Part shown: positions 14,036 through 20,279 of the stretch, piece by piece
Layout of the letters: each line of letters begins with the position of its first letter
Numbering within the stretch: the stretch's first letter is position 1
Assembly: GCA_964402115.1 (NCBI GenBank)
Contig: CAYOBW010000122.1
Location: forward strand, 1 to 20,279
Origin: CAYOBW01 sp964402115
GTDB taxonomy: Bacteria > Verrucomicrobiota > Kiritimatiellia > UBA8416 > CAYOBW01
Reading direction: 5' to 3'
Length of the DNA: 20,279 nt
The notes under the pieces: model-generated
Databases searched by the model: none
Seen by the model: the letters and a program-made list of their open reading frames with translations, nothing else
Told to the model about the DNA's origin: nothing
Position numbers and translations under genes: made by a program

Positions 14036-14487
14036 TCATTGACATCGGCAGGCTGGCGGGCGACGGCGAACAATTCGTCGGCACGGAACCGCCCGCGATT
14101 CTCGAGCCCCTGCCCGAAGGGGTGACGGCGAGCGAGCCGGTGTGCTACGACCTGCACGTCGAGCGTTTCGGCAACGACCTGCTTGTGCGCGGCGTACTCT
14201 CGGTGGCCGCGCAGGCGACCTGCAGCCGCTGTGCCTGCGCGTTCCCGCAGCTCGTGCAGGAGAACGCGTTCGAGCGTGTCATGGAACTGGATGCCGCCGC
14301 CGAATATGTGGACTTGACCCCGGAAATCCGCGAATCTATTATCCTCGGCTTTCCGTCGTATCCGGTTTGTCGCGCGGACTGCAAGGGGCTGTGTGCCCAT
14401 TGCGGCGCCGACTTGAACGCAGGACCGTGCGCCTGCCGTCCGCCACCGGAGTTGCGCTGGGGGGCGCTGGACGGTTTGAAGCTGTAG
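14032..14487 (+). CDS. YceD/DUF177 family protein (23S rRNA accumulation)
   Basis: A 151-residue protein of the YceD (DUF177) family, linked in E. coli and plants to accumulation of large-subunit rRNA. Cys pairs are visible at Cys64/Cys67 (TCSRC) and in a C-terminal cluster Cys113, Cys117, Cys121, Cys124, Cys133 and Cys135, which suggests metal binding. The C-terminal segment CKGLCAHCGADLNAGPC is the family hallmark, and WGALDGLKL closes the protein as in homologues. The start overlaps the coaD stop by 4 bp. Its place directly before rpmF is the conserved context of this family and strongly supports the call. Confidence 0.92.
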   Translation: MIIDIGRLAGDGEQFVGTEPPAILEPLPEGVTASEPVCYDLHVERFGNDLLVRGVLSVAAQATCSRCACAFPQLVQENAFERVMELDAAAEYVDLTPEIRESIILGFPSYPVCRADCKGLCAHCGADLNAGPCACRPPPELRWGALDGLKL

Positions 14488-14530
14488 GTTGAGGCCGGCG
14501 GCGCTGCCGGGCGGGAAGCCTGCGACGGGA

Positions 14531-14544
14531 CGCCCCAAGGGGCG
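14531..14544 (+). promoter_or_regulatory. Hairpin in the rpmF leader next to its ribosome binding site
   Basis: CGCCCC at 14531-14536 and GGGGCG at 14539-14544 can fold into a tight stem ending 5 nt before the AAGGAG ribosome binding site (14549-14554) of rpmF. It could affect translation of L32 or mark an RNA-processing site. No partner protein or known motif was recognised, and short GC palindromes arise easily at this GC content. Confidence 0.25.
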
Positions 14545-14559
14545 AAGTAAGGAGAGCAT

Positions 14560-14742
14560 ATGGCCAATCCGAAAAGGAAGATGTCGAAGAGCAAGGTCCG
14601 GATGCGCAAGCGTTCGCACAAGGTGGAGCTGCCGACGGTGACAAACTGTGCGCAGTGCGGCGCTCCCCAGCAACCTCACCGTGTCTGCCCGTCTTGCGGC
14701 GGCTACCGCGGGCGGCAGGTCGTGGCAGTCAAGGCGGACTGA
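14560..14742 (+). CDS. rpmF: 50S ribosomal protein L32
   Basis: A 60-residue L32, a zinc-ribbon protein of the large ribosomal subunit. It has the standard start ANPKRKMSKSKVRMRKRSHK and four zinc-ligand cysteines, Cys30, Cys33, Cys43 and Cys46 (CAQC and CPSC), so it is the zinc-binding (C+) form. The AAGGAG at 14549-14554 is well spaced. It sits between the yceD-like gene and plsX, as in E. coli and many other bacteria, which ties ribosome production to lipid synthesis. plsX begins 4 nt after its stop. Confidence 0.97.
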   Translation: MANPKRKMSKSKVRMRKRSHKVELPTVTNCAQCGAPQQPHRVCPSCGGYRGRQVVAVKAD

Positions 14743-14746
14743 GTCT

Positions 14747-15784
14747 ATGCGGATTGCGATTGACGCCATGGGGGGCGATTTTGCCCCCGCGGAGATCGTC
14801 AAGGGCGCAGTCGAGGCGGCCAGGGGTCTCCCGTACGTCACGAAGTTGCTGCTGGTGGGCGATCAGGACGCCGTGCGGCGCGAGTTGGCTGCCTGCGGCG
14901 GGACGCCCCCCAAGGTCGAGATCGTGCATGCCTCGCAGAGCGTGGGCATGGACGAGGCAGCCGCGTTGGCCGTGCGGAAGAAGAAGGACACCTCGATTGG
15001 CCGGGCCGTGGACCTGGTCAAGACGGGTGAGGCCGACGCGGTGGTCTCTGCCGGTCACACGGGCGCCGTGGTGGTGGCGGCGAGCCTGAAGCTGCGGACG
15101 CTTTCCGGCATCATCCGGCCGACGATTGCGACCGTGCTGCCGACCGAGAACCGGCCTTTCGTCCTCGTGGACGCGGGCGCCAATCCTGACTGCACGCCCG
15201 AGATGTTGCTGCAGTTCGGCGTCATGGGCAACGTCTACTCCCGCATGATTCTCGGGCAGAAGCAGCCCGTGGTCGGGCTGATGAGCATTGGCGGCGAGGA
15301 CACCAAGGGCAACGAGATGACCAAGGAAGCTTTCAAGCTCCTCGACGCGTCCCCCCTGAACTTCCGCGGCAACGTGGAGGGGCACGACCTGTTCCTGGGG
15401 GAGACGGATGTCGTGGTGTGCGATGGCTTTGTGGGCAACGTCGTGCTGAAGACCGCGGAGAGCGCGGCCACGGCGATCACCCACTGGATGAAGCACGAAT
15501 TTACGCGCAATCCCGTGCGGATTCTCGGAGCCATCCTGCTGCGCGGCGCCTTGAAGGCGATGAAACGGCGCATGGACCCCGAGATGTACGGCGGGGCGCC
15601 CCTGCTGGGCGTCAACGGGGTGTGCATCATCACCCATGGCGCCGCCACGCACCACGCCATTTACCACGCCATCCGTGTGGCGGGCGAATCGGTGAACCAG
15701 CATTTGAACGAAGCGATTGCAGCGGACTTGGCGGCGCTCGCAACGGGTGCGGCCGGGACCGGAAACAGGAACGTGCAGCCATGA
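14747..15784 (+). CDS. plsX: Phosphate acyltransferase PlsX
   Basis: A 345-residue PlsX (E. coli 356). It converts acyl-ACP and phosphate into acyl-phosphate, the acyl donor for PlsY in the first step of phospholipid synthesis. Recognisable segments are RIAIDAMGGDFAP (2-14), SAGHTGAVVVAA, RPTIATVLPT, LVDAGANPDC, DVVVCDGFVGNVVLKT and YGGAPLLGVNG. The ATG at 14747 lies 4 nt after the rpmF stop with GGCGG about 10 nt upstream. The longer frame from 14648 overlaps rpmF and does not fit the family N-terminus. The last codons overlap fabH by 4 bp. A peripheral membrane or cytosolic enzyme. Confidence 0.97.
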   Translation: MRIAIDAMGGDFAPAEIVKGAVEAARGLPYVTKLLLVGDQDAVRRELAACGGTPPKVEIVHASQSVGMDEAAALAVRKKKDTSIGRAVDLVKTGEADAVVSAGHTGAVVVAASLKLRTLSGIIRPTIATVLPTENRPFVLVDAGANPDCTPEMLLQFGVMGNVYSRMILGQKQPVVGLMSIGGEDTKGNEMTKEAFKLLDASPLNFRGNVEGHDLFLGETDVVVCDGFVGNVVLKTAESAATAITHWMKHEFTRNPVRILGAILLRGALKAMKRRMDPEMYGGAPLLGVNGVCIITHGAATHHAIYHAIRVAGESVNQHLNEAIAADLAALATGAAGTGNRNVQP

Positions 15785-16782
15785 GCGATACGACAGAAGC
15801 AGCAGTCAAAGTAGCCGTGATCGGCACCGGTTCGTACCTGCCGGAGCGCGTGCTGACCAACGCCGAGCTCGAGGCCAGGATCGAGACCACCGACGAGTGG
15901 ATCCGCTCGCGCACCGGCATTGGCGAACGGCATCTGGCGCGGCCCGACGAAACCACATCGGACATGGCCGCCGAAGCGGCCCGCCGGGCCCTCGCCCAGG
16001 CCGGGATCAAGGCCGGCGACGTGGATCTGATCATCGTGGCGACGGTAACTCCGGACATGCCCTTCCCCAACACGGCCTGCTTCGTGCAGCATAAGATCGG
16101 GGCGGCCCACGCCTCCTGCTTCGACATCGAGGCGGCTTGCTCGGGATTCCTCTACGCGCTCGAGACGGCACGCTGTTTCATCCTCGCCGGCCAAGTCAAG
16201 ACCGCCCTCGTCATTGGCGCGGAGAAGCTGAGCTGCGTCACGGATTGGGAAGACCGCGCCACGTGCGTCCTGTTCGGCGATGGCGCCGGCGCCGTGGTGC
16301 TGCGCGCCGTGCCGGGCGACCACGGGATCCTGGAGACCGTCATGGGGTCCGACGGCAGCCTGACCGACCTGCTCAACATCCCCGGCGGCGGGAGCAAGTA
16401 CCCGACCAGCCCGGAAACGCTGGCGCAGCGGCTCCATTTCATGAAGATGGAAGGCAAGAAGGTCTTCGTGCACGCCGTACGCTGCATGTGCGACGCCGGC
16501 GCCCAGGCGCTCAAGAAGGCCGGCCTGACGGCGGCCGATGTGAAGTGGGTGATCCCGCACCAGGCCAACCTGCGGATCGTCCAGGCCATTGCGGACCGCT
16601 TCGGCGTGCCCATCGAGCAGTTCTGCAACAACCTTGAACGCGTGGGCAACACCTCCGGGGCTTCCGTGCCCCTGGCGCTGGACGAGGCGGTGCGCGATGG
16701 CCGGATCAAGCGCGGCGACATCGTCGTGCTGGTCGTGTTCGGCGGCGGATTCACCTGGGGGGCGACGGTCATCCGGTGGTGA
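15781..16782 (+). CDS. fabH: 3-oxoacyl-ACP synthase III
   Basis: A 333-residue FabH (KAS III), which starts fatty acid synthesis by condensing acetyl-CoA (or a short branched acyl-CoA) with malonyl-ACP. The catalytic triad is intact: Cys120 in EAACSGF, His260 in IPHQAN and Asn290 in VGNTSGAS. TTDEWIRSRTGIGERH near residues 37-51 is the usual signature, and FGGGFTWGA closes the protein. Its start overlaps the plsX stop (ATGA), so the two are coupled. Primer choice (straight or branched) cannot be read reliably here. Confidence 0.97.
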   Translation: MSDTTEAAVKVAVIGTGSYLPERVLTNAELEARIETTDEWIRSRTGIGERHLARPDETTSDMAAEAARRALAQAGIKAGDVDLIIVATVTPDMPFPNTACFVQHKIGAAHASCFDIEAACSGFLYALETARCFILAGQVKTALVIGAEKLSCVTDWEDRATCVLFGDGAGAVVLRAVPGDHGILETVMGSDGSLTDLLNIPGGGSKYPTSPETLAQRLHFMKMEGKKVFVHAVRCMCDAGAQALKKAGLTAADVKWVIPHQANLRIVQAIADRFGVPIEQFCNNLERVGNTSGASVPLALDEAVRDGRIKRGDIVVLVVFGGGFTWGATVIRW

Positions 16783-16837
16783 GGCGCGGGGCGGTCGGAT
16801 CGCCGGCGGGGATGGACAATTCAGGAGGTAACGAAGC

Positions 16838-17770
16838 ATGAACAAACGGGCCGTGGTTTTCGCGGGACAGGGTGCGCAGAGCGTGGGCATGGGCAAGGAT
16901 CTGGCCGAGGCCTATCCGGCCTGCCGCGCGCTGTACGAGCGGGCGGACGCCGTCCTGGGATTCTCCCTGTCGAAGGTGTGTTTCGAAGGGCCGGACACCG
17001 AGCTGACCAAGTCCAACAACTGCCAGCCGGCGATCTTCGTGACCAGCGTGGCCTGCTACACGGCTCTGCAGAGCAAGCTCGGCGGCGCGGTCACGTTCGC
17101 GGGAATGGCGGGGCTGAGCCTGGGCGAATGGACGGCCTTGCACCTGGCCGGCGTGCTCTCGTTCGAGGACACGCTGAAGGTGCTGGAAGCGCGCGGCCGG
17201 TTCATGCAGCAGGCCTGCGAGGAGCAGGTGGGCGGCATGGTCAGCGTGATGGGGCTGGGCCAGGACAAGCTGCGCGAAATCTGCGCCCAGTCCGGCGTGC
17301 AGATGGCCAATATCAACTCCACCGACCAGATTGTGTTGTCGGGAGCCAAGGCCGGCGTGGAAGCCGCCGAGAAGCTGGCGCAGGCCGCGGGCGCGAAGCG
17401 GACCATACCCCTCAAGGTGGCCGGCGCGTTTCACTCCGCTCTCATGCAATCTGCCGCCACCCGTCTCACCGCGGTCCTCGATAGCGTGACGTTCCAGGCG
17501 CCGGCCGTGCCCGTGGCGGCCAATGTGCTCGGCGGTCCGCATGGCGCTCCGGCAGCGATCAAGCAGGACATGCTGCGGCAGATCACGCAGTCCGTGAACT
17601 GGCTGGGCTGCGTGGAGTGGTTCAGACAGCAGGGCGTGACGGAGTACGTCGAGTGCGGGCCCGGGAAGGTTTTGTCCGGACTGATCAAGCGGATCGACCC
17701 GGCGGCGGTCACGCTGAACGTCCAGGATGCGGCAACGGCTGACAAGACAGCGGCGGCCTTGCTGGCGTAA
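16838..17770 (+). CDS. fabD: Malonyl-CoA:ACP transacylase
   Basis: A 310-residue FabD, which moves malonyl groups from CoA to ACP and thereby connects the malonyl-CoA made by the divergent acc operon to chain elongation. It shows FAGQGAQSVGMG (8-19), the nucleophile elbow GLSLGEW with Ser94, and His199 in AGAFHSALM. The position after the elbow Gly is Leu instead of the His of E. coli GHSLGE, a common variant. A strong AGGAGGT at 16823-16829 supports the ATG at 16838. It lies 55 bp after fabH. Confidence 0.96.
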   Translation: MNKRAVVFAGQGAQSVGMGKDLAEAYPACRALYERADAVLGFSLSKVCFEGPDTELTKSNNCQPAIFVTSVACYTALQSKLGGAVTFAGMAGLSLGEWTALHLAGVLSFEDTLKVLEARGRFMQQACEEQVGGMVSVMGLGQDKLREICAQSGVQMANINSTDQIVLSGAKAGVEAAEKLAQAAGAKRTIPLKVAGAFHSALMQSAATRLTAVLDSVTFQAPAVPVAANVLGGPHGAPAAIKQDMLRQITQSVNWLGCVEWFRQQGVTEYVECGPGKVLSGLIKRIDPAAVTLNVQDAATADKTAAALLA

Positions 17771-17778
17771 GGGAGTGC

Positions 17779-17801
17779 CAGGCGCCGGCTGGCGGCGCCT
17801 G
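17779..17801 (+). promoter_or_regulatory. Perfect hairpin between fabD and fabG
   Basis: CAGGCGCC (17779-17786) and GGCGCCTG (17794-17801) form an 8-bp perfect stem with a 7-nt loop, starting 8 nt after the fabD stop. No T-run follows, so it is not an intrinsic terminator. It may be an mRNA-stability or processing structure that sets fabD and fabG levels. Role inferred from position only. Confidence 0.35.
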
Positions 17802-17849
17802 AGACCGGCATGCTCCGCCGCCGGTGGCGCGCGGAGGGAAAGGAAGCAA

Positions 17850-18593
17850 ATGGGTTTGCTGGATGGAAAGACGGCGCTGGTAACCGGCGCGGCGCGCGGT
17901 ATCGGGCGGGCGATTGCCGAGGCCCTGGCCCAGGCGGGGGCGGATGTGGCCGTGTGCGACCTCAAGGAGGAGTGGCTGACCGACACGGCTGCCGCTGTCA
18001 CGGCGCTCGGCCGCAAGACCAAGGCGCTGGCCGTCAACGTCAGCGACGCGGCCCAGGTCGCCGCGTGCGTGGACGGCGTGGTCGAGGCGCTGGGGAAACT
18101 GGATATTCTTGTCAACAACGCCGGCATCACCCGTGACACCTTCCTCGTGCGCATGACCGAGGAGGACTGGGACGCGGTTCTCGACGTGAATCTGAAAGGC
18201 ACGTTCCTTTTCACGAAGGCAGCCGCGCGGCCCATGATGAAACAGCGCTCGGGCGTCATCGTCAATATCGCGTCAATTATTGGCTTGATCGGCAACGCCG
18301 GGCAGTGTAATTATGCCGCCTCAAAAGCGGGCGTTATCGCGTTGACCAAGTCAGCCGCCAAGGAGTTGGCATCCCGGAATATCCGCGTGAACGCCGTGGC
18401 ACCGGGATTCATCGAGACGAAGATGACGGAGGTCCTGCCCGCGGACGTCCGCACGAAGATGTTGGAAGCCATTCCGCTGAAGAGGTTCGGCAGTTCCGGT
18501 GATGTGGCCAGGTCGGTTGTGTTTCTGGCGGGCGAGGAGTCCTCGTACATGACCGGGCAGGTGTTGAATGTCAGCGGCGGAATGGTGATGTAG
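17850..18593 (+). CDS. fabG: 3-oxoacyl-ACP reductase
   Basis: A 247-residue FabG (E. coli 244), an NADPH-dependent short-chain dehydrogenase that reduces 3-oxoacyl-ACP to 3-hydroxyacyl-ACP. The cofactor motif is TGAARGIG (12-19), NNAG is at 89-92, and the catalytic tetrad is Asn114, Ser142, Tyr155 and Lys159 (YAASK). APGFIETKMT and the C-terminal NVSGGMVM are typical of FabG rather than other short-chain dehydrogenases. The ATG at 17850 follows GGAGGGAAAGGAAG. The frame remains open back to 17727, but that part overlaps fabD. It lies between fabD and acpP in the conserved order. Confidence 0.96.
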   Translation: MGLLDGKTALVTGAARGIGRAIAEALAQAGADVAVCDLKEEWLTDTAAAVTALGRKTKALAVNVSDAAQVAACVDGVVEALGKLDILVNNAGITRDTFLVRMTEEDWDAVLDVNLKGTFLFTKAAARPMMKQRSGVIVNIASIIGLIGNAGQCNYAASKAGVIALTKSAAKELASRNIRVNAVAPGFIETKMTEVLPADVRTKMLEAIPLKRFGSSGDVARSVVFLAGEESSYMTGQVLNVSGGMVM

Positions 18594-18647
18594 GAACGGA
18601 TCTTCCACGGAGAGGTCCAGAACAAGGGAACAGCAAGGAGAAAAGCC

Positions 18648-18887
18648 ATGGCTCTTGAAGACAAAGTCAAGGAAATCATCGTTGAGCAGTTGGGCGTCAA
18701 CGCGGAGCAGGTGACCCCGGACGCGAAGTTCATCGAGGATCTGGGAGCGGATTCGCTGGATACGGTCGAGCTCGTGATGGCGTTCGAAGAGGAATTCGGC
18801 GCCGAGATCCCGGACGAGGACGCCGAGAAGCTGAAGAGCGTTGGCGATGTTCTCAAGTATCTCAAGGGCAAGGGTTTGGATGCCTGA
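18648..18887 (+). CDS. acpP: Acyl carrier protein
   Basis: A 79-residue acidic ACP that carries growing acyl chains on a 4'-phosphopantetheine arm. The attachment serine is Ser36 in the invariant GADSLDTVELVM segment, and EEEFGAEIPDEDAEKL follows as in other bacterial ACPs. AAGGAG lies at 18634-18639, well spaced before the ATG. It is followed by a strong intrinsic terminator, which separates it from fabF and would cap the rsmD-to-acpP transcript. A high-abundance product is expected. Confidence 0.98.
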   Translation: MALEDKVKEIIVEQLGVNAEQVTPDAKFIEDLGADSLDTVELVMAFEEEFGAEIPDEDAEKLKSVGDVLKYLKGKGLDA

Positions 18888-18906
18888 TCGGATGTGAGTC
18901 AGCGGT

Positions 18907-18948
18907 GACCGAGGCGGATGCCGCCGGCATCCCCTCGGTCTTTCTTTT
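18907..18948 (+). terminator. Strong intrinsic terminator after acpP
   Basis: GACCGAGG (18907-18914) pairs with CCTCGGTC (18933-18940), and GGATGCC (18916-18922) pairs with GGCATCC (18926-18932). This gives a 15-bp stem with one bulged C at 18915 and a 3-nt loop GCC. TTTCTTTT follows directly at 18941-18948. The hairpin starts 19 nt after the acpP stop. It is the clearest terminator in the window. Confidence 0.93.
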
Positions 18949-18952
18949 GGAA

Positions 18953-18965
18953 GTGCGATTCGCAC
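18953..18965. promoter_or_regulatory. Small palindrome in the fabF upstream region
   Basis: GTGCGATTCGCAC is a perfect 6+1+6 palindrome just after the acpP terminator. A second short inverted repeat, GCTCC (18976-18980) and GGAGC (18987-18991), lies between it and the fabF ribosome binding site. A TTGCCG at 18971-18976 could be a -35 element, but no good -10 follows. Since fabF sits behind a terminator it needs a promoter here, and the palindrome could be an operator. It matches no motif I recognise. Confidence 0.25.
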
Positions 18966-19021
18966 CGGGCTTGCCGCTCCGCCTGTGGAGCTCTGTCTGT
19001 TAGCGAACGAAAGGCCTGACC

Positions 19022-20263
19022 ATGAAAAGAGTAGTCTTAACCGGATTGGGTTTGGTGTCGCCGCTGGGCTGTGATCTGAACGTTTTCTGGGATCGCCTGA
19101 AGGGTGGCGAATCCGGTATCGGCCTCATCACGAAGTTCGACGCGACGGCTTATGAGACGAAAATCGCCGGCGAAGTCAGGGAGTTCGACCCTGACAAGTA
19201 CATGGACAAGAAGGAACGGCGCCGGATGGACGAGTTCAGCCAGTACGCCATGGCCGCCGCGCGGCTGGCCGTGGATGACTCCGGGCTGAACCTCTCGGCG
19301 GAGAACCCCGAACGGCTGGGGTGCATTGTGGGGTCGGGCATCGGCGGCTTGAAGACCCTCCAGGTCCAGCATGCCATCCTGCCGGAANNNNNNNNNNCCA
19401 CCCGCTGTTCCCCGTTCATGATCCCGCAGATGATCGTCAACATGGCCGGCGGCCTGATTGCGATCCAGTTCAATCTCAAGGGGCCGAACTACTCGGTCGT
19501 GTCGGCTTGCGCCACGGGCGCCCACTGCCTGGGCGAAGGCCTGCGCATCATCCAGCGCGGCGAAGCGGACGTGGTCTTGTCGGGCGGTTCGGAAGCGTCC
19601 GTGTGCGAGCTGGGCATAGCCGGCTTCAACGCCCTCAAGGCGCTGAGCACGCGCAACGATGCCCCGGCCAAGGCCAGCCGGCCGTTCGACCGTGACCGCG
19701 ACGGCTTCGTGATGGGCGAGGGCGGCGCCATTGTCGTGCTCGAAGAGCTTGAACACGCCCGCCAGCGTGGCGCACGCATCTACTGCGAGCTGTCCGGCTA
19801 CGGCGCCACCTGCGACGCCTTCCACATGACCGCGCCGGACGATAACGGCAGCGGGGCAGCCCGGGCCATGGCGCGCGCGATTGCGGACGCAGCCGTGCCG
19901 GTCGAAACCGTCGGCTACGTCAATGCCCACGGTACCAGCACGCCGCTCAACGACAAGCTGGAGACCAAGGCCATCAAGGCCGCGCTGGGCGAGGCCCAGG
20001 CGCGCAAGGTCATGATCAGCTCCTCGAAGTCCATGCTGGGCCACATGCTGGGTGCGGCGGGGGCGATCGAAAGCGTGGTGTGCGCGCTGGCGCTGCACCG
20101 CGGCGTGGTGCCGCCGACGATCAACCAGGAAACCCCGGATCCCGAGTGCGATCTCGACTACGTGCCGAACGTGGCGCGCGAGGCGAAACTCCAGGTGGCG
20201 CTGAACAACTCGCTGGGCTTCGGCGGCCACAACGCCTGCCTGCTGTTCAAGGCGTTTGCCTGA
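19022..20263 (+). CDS. fabF: 3-oxoacyl-ACP synthase II (contains a 10-N gap)
   Basis: A 413-residue FabF (KAS II), which elongates acyl-ACP with malonyl-ACP. Catalytic residues are present: Cys163 in SACATGAH, His303 in NAHGTSTP, Lys336 and His341 in SSSKSMLGHMLGAAGA. FGFGGHNA-type sequence closes the protein. The ATG at 19022 has GAAAGG 7 nt upstream. Bases 19388-19397 are N, leaving four unknown residues between ILPE and TRCSPF. The reading frame continues on both sides, so the gene is likely intact. It is separated from acpP by a strong terminator and so probably has its own promoter. The stop is 16 nt from the window end, so downstream context is unseen. Confidence 0.96.
   Translation: MKRVVLTGLGLVSPLGCDLNVFWDRLKGGESGIGLITKFDATAYETKIAGEVREFDPDKYMDKKERRRMDEFSQYAMAAARLAVDDSGLNLSAENPERLGCIVGSGIGGLKTLQVQHAILPEXXXXTRCSPFMIPQMIVNMAGGLIAIQFNLKGPNYSVVSACATGAHCLGEGLRIIQRGEADVVLSGGSEASVCELGIAGFNALKALSTRNDAPAKASRPFDRDRDGFVMGEGGAIVVLEELEHARQRGARIYCELSGYGATCDAFHMTAPDDNGSGAARAMARAIADAAVPVETVGYVNAHGTSTPLNDKLETKAIKAALGEAQARKVMISSSKSMLGHMLGAAGAIESVVCALALHRGVVPPTINQETPDPECDLDYVPNVAREAKLQVALNNSLGFGGHNACLLFKAFA
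19388..19397. other. Assembly gap of 10 N inside fabF
   Basis: Ten undetermined bases interrupt fabF between the codons for ILPE and TRCSPF. In homologues this region usually reads E-x-G-P before the R-x-SPF segment, which would need only about 7 bases. The true gap length may therefore differ by a codon. Confidence 0.95.
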
Positions 20264-20279
20264 GGATGGCCCGGTCCTT

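Noticed and set aside
17110..17130. Leu instead of His before the FabD nucleophile Ser (GLSLGE)
   Set aside because: A frequent natural variant of the elbow; the Ser94 and His199 pair is intact.
16769..18295. Long minus-strand open frame of about 508 codons
   Set aside because: It is antisense to fabD and fabG and arises from high GC codon bias. Its composition is Arg/His/Ala-rich and no family is recognisable.
1..20279. CRISPR array, rRNA or tRNA genes
   Set aside because: No regularly spaced direct repeats and no recognisable RNA-gene sequence were seen on either strand.

Overview
The window reads as about 20 kb of chromosome from a GC-rich, diderm bacterium. I infer a member of the Planctomycetes-Verrucomicrobia-Lentisphaerae-Kiritimatiellae group. 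The reasons are a twin-arginine-exported Gfo/Idh/MocA oxidoreductase, a lipoprotein joining a sugar-isomerase-like barrel to a discoidin-like domain, and a large transglutaminase/repeat protein. A run of 10 N inside fabF shows this is an assembled scaffold, possibly metagenomic. No rRNA, tRNA, CRISPR array or intact insertion sequence was seen.

Layout. (1) 1-2616: a large transglutaminase-like protein whose 5' end lies outside the window. (2) 2617-5477: an inserted block of visibly lower GC carrying a compact type II restriction-modification system: vsr (very short patch repair), a C5-cytosine methyltransferase, and a GIY-YIG endonuclease of the Eco29kI type. (3) 5703-8949: an exported Gfo/Idh/MocA oxidoreductase, an isomerase-barrel/discoidin lipoprotein and a MazG-like pyrophosphohydrolase, all on the plus strand. 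(4) 12781-9035, minus strand: accD, accA, then a gene joining a pyruvate/oxaloacetate carboxyltransferase (OadA/5S type) to a complete AccB-like biotin carrier. A good sigma70-like promoter precedes accD and a hairpin with a T-run follows the last gene. (5) 12909-20263, plus strand: rsmD, coaD, yceD-like, rpmF, plsX, fabH, fabD, fabG, acpP, a strong intrinsic terminator, then fabF. The yceD to fabF order is the same as in E. coli.

How the genes work together. Regions 4 and 5 diverge from a shared 127-bp spacer and together cover malonyl-CoA formation (accD, accA, biotin carrier) and its use in type II fatty acid synthesis (fabD, fabH, fabG, acpP, fabF) and in phospholipid precursor formation (plsX).

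The most interesting point is the carboxylase operon. It has an acyl-CoA carboxyltransferase pair (AccA/AccD), a keto-acid carboxyltransferase and one AccB-like carrier, with no biotin carboxylase in the window. This is the parts list of the propionibacterial transcarboxylase (12S, 5S, 1.3S), but with acetyl-CoA carboxylase subunits. I therefore infer a possible ATP-independent route in which oxaloacetate donates its carboxyl group to acetyl-CoA. A separate accC elsewhere in the genome would make it a more ordinary, shared-carrier system. This is a hypothesis, not something the sequence proves.
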